Shown: positions 7,042 through 10,353 of the stretch, in pieces
Layout: every line of letters begins with the position of its first letter
How positions within the stretch are numbered: position 1 is the stretch's first letter
Assembly (NCBI GenBank): GCA_036939355.1
Contig: JALLAP010002122.1
Location: 1 to 10,353 of the forward strand
Length of the DNA: 10,353 nt
Source: Thalassiosira profunda
Lineage: Eukaryota > Bacillariophyta > Thalassiosirophyceae > Thalassiosirales > Thalassiosiraceae
Direction: 5' to 3'
Made by a program: the position numbers and the translations under genes
The notes under the pieces: generated by a model
Told to the model about the DNA's origin: nothing
Seen by the model: the letters and a program-made list of their open reading frames with translations, nothing else
Database searches by the model: none

Positions 7042-10000
7042 TCACGAGCACATCATGCAGTGAGAGGACGCATTCTCGGTACCCTGGCCATCAGCTCCGG
7101 AGGCGACTGGAACGCAAATGAGGGCACTGTTTTCGTTGGTTGTCGCTACTTCAGGGGGAGCGTCGGAGGGAGCGGCGACGGGACCGCAAGTGAGGGCGCC
7201 TTTCAACCTTTCTGCAGCTGGATCCCTCTCAGCCCTTTTGTTCTGGAGTGCCTCCAATAGGGCACGCCTGCCGTTCTTGAAGGCGGCAATGAGAACGGAG
7301 GCAACGTCGGAGGCAGCGATTAGACTGGAGGATGGGCTGTCGCGCGAGCAGAAGGCCCGCTCAATGTCCGTCAGGAAGCGACCGTGGGCGAGAAGAAAGG
7401 GATTTGGATCCCTCACTCGGCCAATGGCGAATTCGTGAGCACTGCTCAAGAGCGGCTGCAGAGTCTCACGCAGCGGGTTTCCGGCGGGGACGATACGCGT
7501 CCAACAATCAACTACCCCATGATCGCCCTGGATGGTTGAATGCGTGGGCACGAGAAGGCTCTCTTCCTCGGCAACAGACTCGGGTGCCTTTTGGGGAGGC
7601 TCGACAGTGGGAGCCCGCTTCGACCTTTTGCTTTGGTTCGAGTTCTCCGCTGACGAAGCTGGCGTGGTCGAAGGAGCCTTCCTCTTGCCGCGAGACGTGC
7701 GCGTGCCGCCAGACCACGTGTCATAGTTTTTCATCCGCCTCCCGATGTCGGCTCTGATTTCTGGAAGTTCACACACCAGATGAGCAGCGCGTTAGATCAC
7801 CAAGAAGGGAGCAAGCAACAATCCTTGACAATGGCACTTACTTGCCAGCGCCGCGTCGTCATCCACTTCGACGTCCGCCCCACTGGCGTCGCGTTTGAAG
7901 AACTTGCCCTCGTCCTCCATCCCTTGCTTGAACAAGGCGAAGACGTCTTCCGACGCCTCCTTCGTCTGCGCGGCGTCACTCGTCTTCCCGAGCTTCCGGT
8001 AGTGCCTCCACATGACCTCCTTGTAGCGCTCGTCGTGCAGGCTCAGGACGATGTCGCCGGACGGTTCAGCTACCTCTTCTTCCTCTGACGAGTAGTGCTG
8101 TCCGGTATCTTCGTCAGACGAATCGAGTGGGTCGGGAATATCGAGGCGGCCCCAAATCTGATCGAAGAAAGTGCTAGAGCGAACTCGGCTACTGGAGCGC
8201 CCCTTCTTCGTCAAGAGACTTGCCAGCTCCTCTCGAATCTCGGGAGGGCAGTCGTTGCATTCTTTGACGTGATCAACAACCGCGCCAATGTCACTGGACA
8301 ATGCATCCCGGGAGGCAGGAGTGTAGTGAAATCCGCTGCCGCCCTCATTTGAGCAGTGCTTGCACGCCAGACCCTTGCTGGGCACAATCCGCATCTGCTC
8401 GAGGGCGAAGTGGAGATCGGCGGGCAACGTTGCTTTGTCGCAAAGGGAGACCACTGCGAGAGGATCCGGAGAGAGCGTCTCGTTTCGGTCCTCCACGAGA
8501 CGCTCGTGGTCGATCCGGTCCTGTTCCTCACGGTCGACTCGATCCTGCTCCTGGTGACAGAGGAGGGCGTACCTGTGCAAAAGCGAGTTGGGTTGTATCT
8601 CATGAGTTTAACGGGTGGCAAAACGCAAGTTGACTGCAGGTGTTGTCATCTCACCACTTGTACACTCCCCCCTGCGTGGGAACGTCGAGCCTGGCCACTT
8701 CTGTGCCCTCGTCGTCGACCGCCCAGTACGTCACGGCGGTTGCGCCATCCTCGTCGGTCGTGGCTTGGGCGTAGATGTCCCACGATGTATTGTCGTCGCC
8801 CAGCTGCGTGCCGTAGTGCTCATCGTAGACGGACACAATCGAATCGATCTGAAACATGACAAATAGAGAGTCGGCCGGGACGGCACTTCCCTCGTGCATT
8901 CCCTTTGCGACGATGTCAGGGACCAGGAGAAAGAACTTCTGCAGCGAGTCCTTGTCGGTATCGCCGCGCTTGGAGAGCTGAACGACCGTAATATTGTTGG
9001 AGGAAGGCCGGCCGTCGCAGATGGACTTCAGGAGGGACTGGCGGGTCATCTCGGGGACGTGCTGCCAGTCGACGCGTGGAGGAGTGGTGCTCTGCTTCGC
9101 TTTCTCGTGCACGATCTCGTCATTGCTCATGGAAGATACCACGGATCCTTCGTCCCCACCGACCATCGAACAAACGTCACTCTCGCTCTCACTTGACTCG
9201 AGCGAATCGTCGTCTTGCGCAGCAGCACAATGCTTGATTCTGCGCCGCCATCGACTCCAAAGAGCATCGGATCTTTTCTTGACTGAGTGGAAGCAAACAA
9301 TAAAGACGTATTCATTAGACAGAGATCAGTATAGAGACAATGCCAGAGCAGCTGTTCTTACCACCCGCCCGCTCGCACCACGAGCTGAGAATGCGAGAGT
9401 TGTCGAGAATGACTTTCCATTTGCCTTCGCCGTGCAGGCTGACTTGCTTCAGCAGCTCCTTGTCCTCCTTGGCCGACCAGGCTTTGCGCTCTCCGGTGGT
9501 TCCCTCCTCGTCGCTACCCTCATTGCTCTCCACGTCCCTTTCGATCTCACTTGACTCGTCGGACGCCGACGACGCAAACGATTCGTCGTCTTGCGCAGGG
9601 GCAGAATGCTTGATTCGGCCCCACCACCGACTGCTTAGAGCGTTGGATCCTTTCTTGACTGAAGGGAAGCAAACACCGCAAGACGTATCATGAGACGAGG
9701 TCAGTATCGAAGCAATGCTCGAGCAGAACTGCTCTTACCGCCCGCCTGCGCACACCACCCACTGAGAATAAGCGAGTTGTCGAGGATGACCCTCCAGTTG
9801 CCTTCGCCGTGCAGGCTGACTTGCTTCAGCAGCTCCTTGTCCTCCTTGTCTGACCAGGCCTTGCGCTCTCGGCGCCACCACCGCTTACCAAGAGCTTTGG
9901 ATCCTTTCTTGACTGAGCGGAAGAAACGCACACAATCCGGTTAGAACGATCAGCATCGAAGCAATAAAAGAGAAGACCCGATCTTACCACCCGCCTGCTC

Positions 10001-10272
10001 GCACCACGAGATGAGAATAGGCGAGTTGTCAAGGATGACCTTCCAGTTGCCTTCGCCGTGCAGGCACACGCGCTTCAGAAGCTCCTTGTCCTGTTTCGCA
10101 GACCAGCCATACCGATCAGCGCCTGCGCTGCACTCCTCCTCGTCGCCACCCTCCTCGCTCTCACTTGACTCGTAGGACGCTGACGACGCAAGCGATTCGT
10201 CGTCTTGCGCAGGAGCAGAATGCTTGATTCTGCGCCGCCACCGACTCCCAAGAGCGTCGGATCCTTTCTTGA
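7042..10272 (-). CDS. Multi-Myb/SANT repeat protein with zinc-binding-like motif, 5' partial
   Basis: Likely nuclear DNA-binding protein; the 5' end lies beyond 10353. Exons in reading order: 10272-9988, 9912-9739, 9658-9362, 9282-8655, 8572-7842, 7760-7042; introns of 75, 80, 79, 82 and 81 bp, GT-AG on the minus strand. About 943 residues are visible. Three complete Myb/SANT-like repeats read 'W(S)xKxDKELLKxVxLHGEGxWxVILDNS' then, across an intron, 'VKKxSxALxxRW'. Acidic Ser/Glu linkers follow helix 3 in most units. An unrecognised region with 'VDWQHVPEMTRQSLLKSI' leads to a charged 'EQDRxDxE' helix, then C-x2-C-x27-H-x3-C-x2-C-P (8248-8364), another acidic stretch, and basic NLS-like patches 'RGKRKAP' and 'SKRSKRAP'. 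The C-terminus ends 'HCMMCS'; a GTGAGT overlapping the stop leaves open a further 3' exon. The binding target is unknown: telomere, promoter or repeat DNA are all possible. Confidence 0.8.
7102..7215 (-). repeat. Degenerate 72-bp (24-codon) internal duplication near the Myb protein C-terminus
   Basis: On the plus strand GGCGACTGGAACGCAAATGA at 7102 and GGCGACGGGACCGCAAGTGA at 7174 are 72 bp apart and continue to match for about ten bases. In the protein this is 'GALTCGPVAAPSDAP' followed 24 residues later by 'SALICVPVASGADGQ'. The similarity suggests an old tandem duplication of this segment. Confidence 0.45.
8248..8364 (-). other. Putative zinc-binding motif C-x2-C-x27-H-x3-C-x2-C
   Basis: Within the Myb protein, 'GLACKHCSNEGGSGFHY' is followed by 'VVDHVKECNDCPPEIREEL'. 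The spacing is Cys-x2-Cys-x27-His-x3-Cys-x2-Cys, with aromatic and Ser residues between, and a trailing 'C-P-x-x-I'. From memory this resembles a recurring motif in stramenopile (especially diatom) proteins of unknown function. I cannot name a Pfam family for it. Zinc binding is inferred from residue spacing only. Confidence 0.5.
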
Positions 10273-10353
10273 CTGGCGGAAGGCGAGCGCATAGCAAGAC
10301 GTATCGTGAGGCAGAAAGATCAGTGGCAGAAACGACGTCAGAGAAGAACTGCT
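9283..10353 (-). repeat. Tandem exon-intron repeat units encoding the Myb array
   Basis: Four homologous splice acceptors (intron ends at 10273, 9913, 9659, 9283) are each followed by TCAAGAAA(G/A)(G)ATCC, and the donors share GTAAGA. Unit lengths between acceptors are 360, 254 and 376 bp. Introns as well as exons are alignable: A(C/T)TGA(C/T)C-like branch regions and GATACGTCTTGC recur. Exons 9988-10272, 9739-9912 and 9362-9658 are 285, 174 and 297 bp, all multiples of three, with phase 1 at both ends. The middle exon lacks a 123-bp (41-codon) acidic linker that the 9362-9658 exon has. The window ends inside another such intron, so the array continues rightward. Confidence 0.88.

Noticed and set aside
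6856..7260. Plus-strand open frame across the tail-to-tail gap
   Set aside because: It overlaps the end of the cold-shock gene in another frame and the Myb gene antisense; no motif or ATG context supports it.
9340..9944. Two plus-strand frames sharing 'LPSPCRLTCFSSSLSSL'
   Set aside because: The shared peptide is the antisense translation of the duplicated Myb exons, not an independent repeat protein.
9283..10353. CRISPR-like or satellite array
   Set aside because: Units are 254-376 bp, unequal, coding and bounded by splice sites; there are no short repeats with unique spacers.

Overview
This is a nuclear DNA segment from a GC-rich unicellular eukaryote. The genes carry short GT-AG introns (73-149 bp), two predicted proteins begin with mitochondrial-type presequences, and one protein is the fused eukaryotic form of a transhydrogenase. 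A CxxC-x27-HxxxCxxC motif followed by 'P-x-I-R' resembles a zinc-finger-like pattern I associate with stramenopile (diatom-type) proteins. A stramenopile is therefore my best but weak guess; another GC-rich protist is not excluded. The window also shows its draft-assembly origin: two places where exactly 72 bp is repeated on either side of a single N.

Layout, left to right. 1-267: no recognisable gene. 268-1321 (-): METTL2/6/8-type tRNA m3C32 methyltransferase with one frameshift at a small direct repeat. 1322-1855: divergent intergenic region. 1856-5721 (+): proton-translocating NAD(P)+ transhydrogenase (NNT) in seven exons, about 1065 residues once the two assembly duplications are collapsed. 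5722-6167: intergenic region with a G-poor, CA/CTCCA-rich leader. 6168-6895 (+): a cold-shock-domain protein with a mitochondrial-like presequence and a Cys-rich tail, two exons. 6896-7041: short tail-to-tail gap. 7042-10353 (-): the 3' part of a large gene whose 5' end is outside the window; it encodes tandem Myb/SANT-like repeats, an unrecognised middle region, a putative zinc-binding motif, acidic linkers and nuclear-localisation-like basic patches.

The genes do not form an operon or a defence-type system. The NNT and the cold-shock protein would both act in mitochondria (NADPH supply and RNA handling), the METTL protein on tRNA, and the Myb protein probably in the nucleus. The most original item is the Myb array. 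It grew by duplication of a phase 1-1 exon together with its flanking intron, and each exon carries the second half of one Myb domain and the first half of the next.
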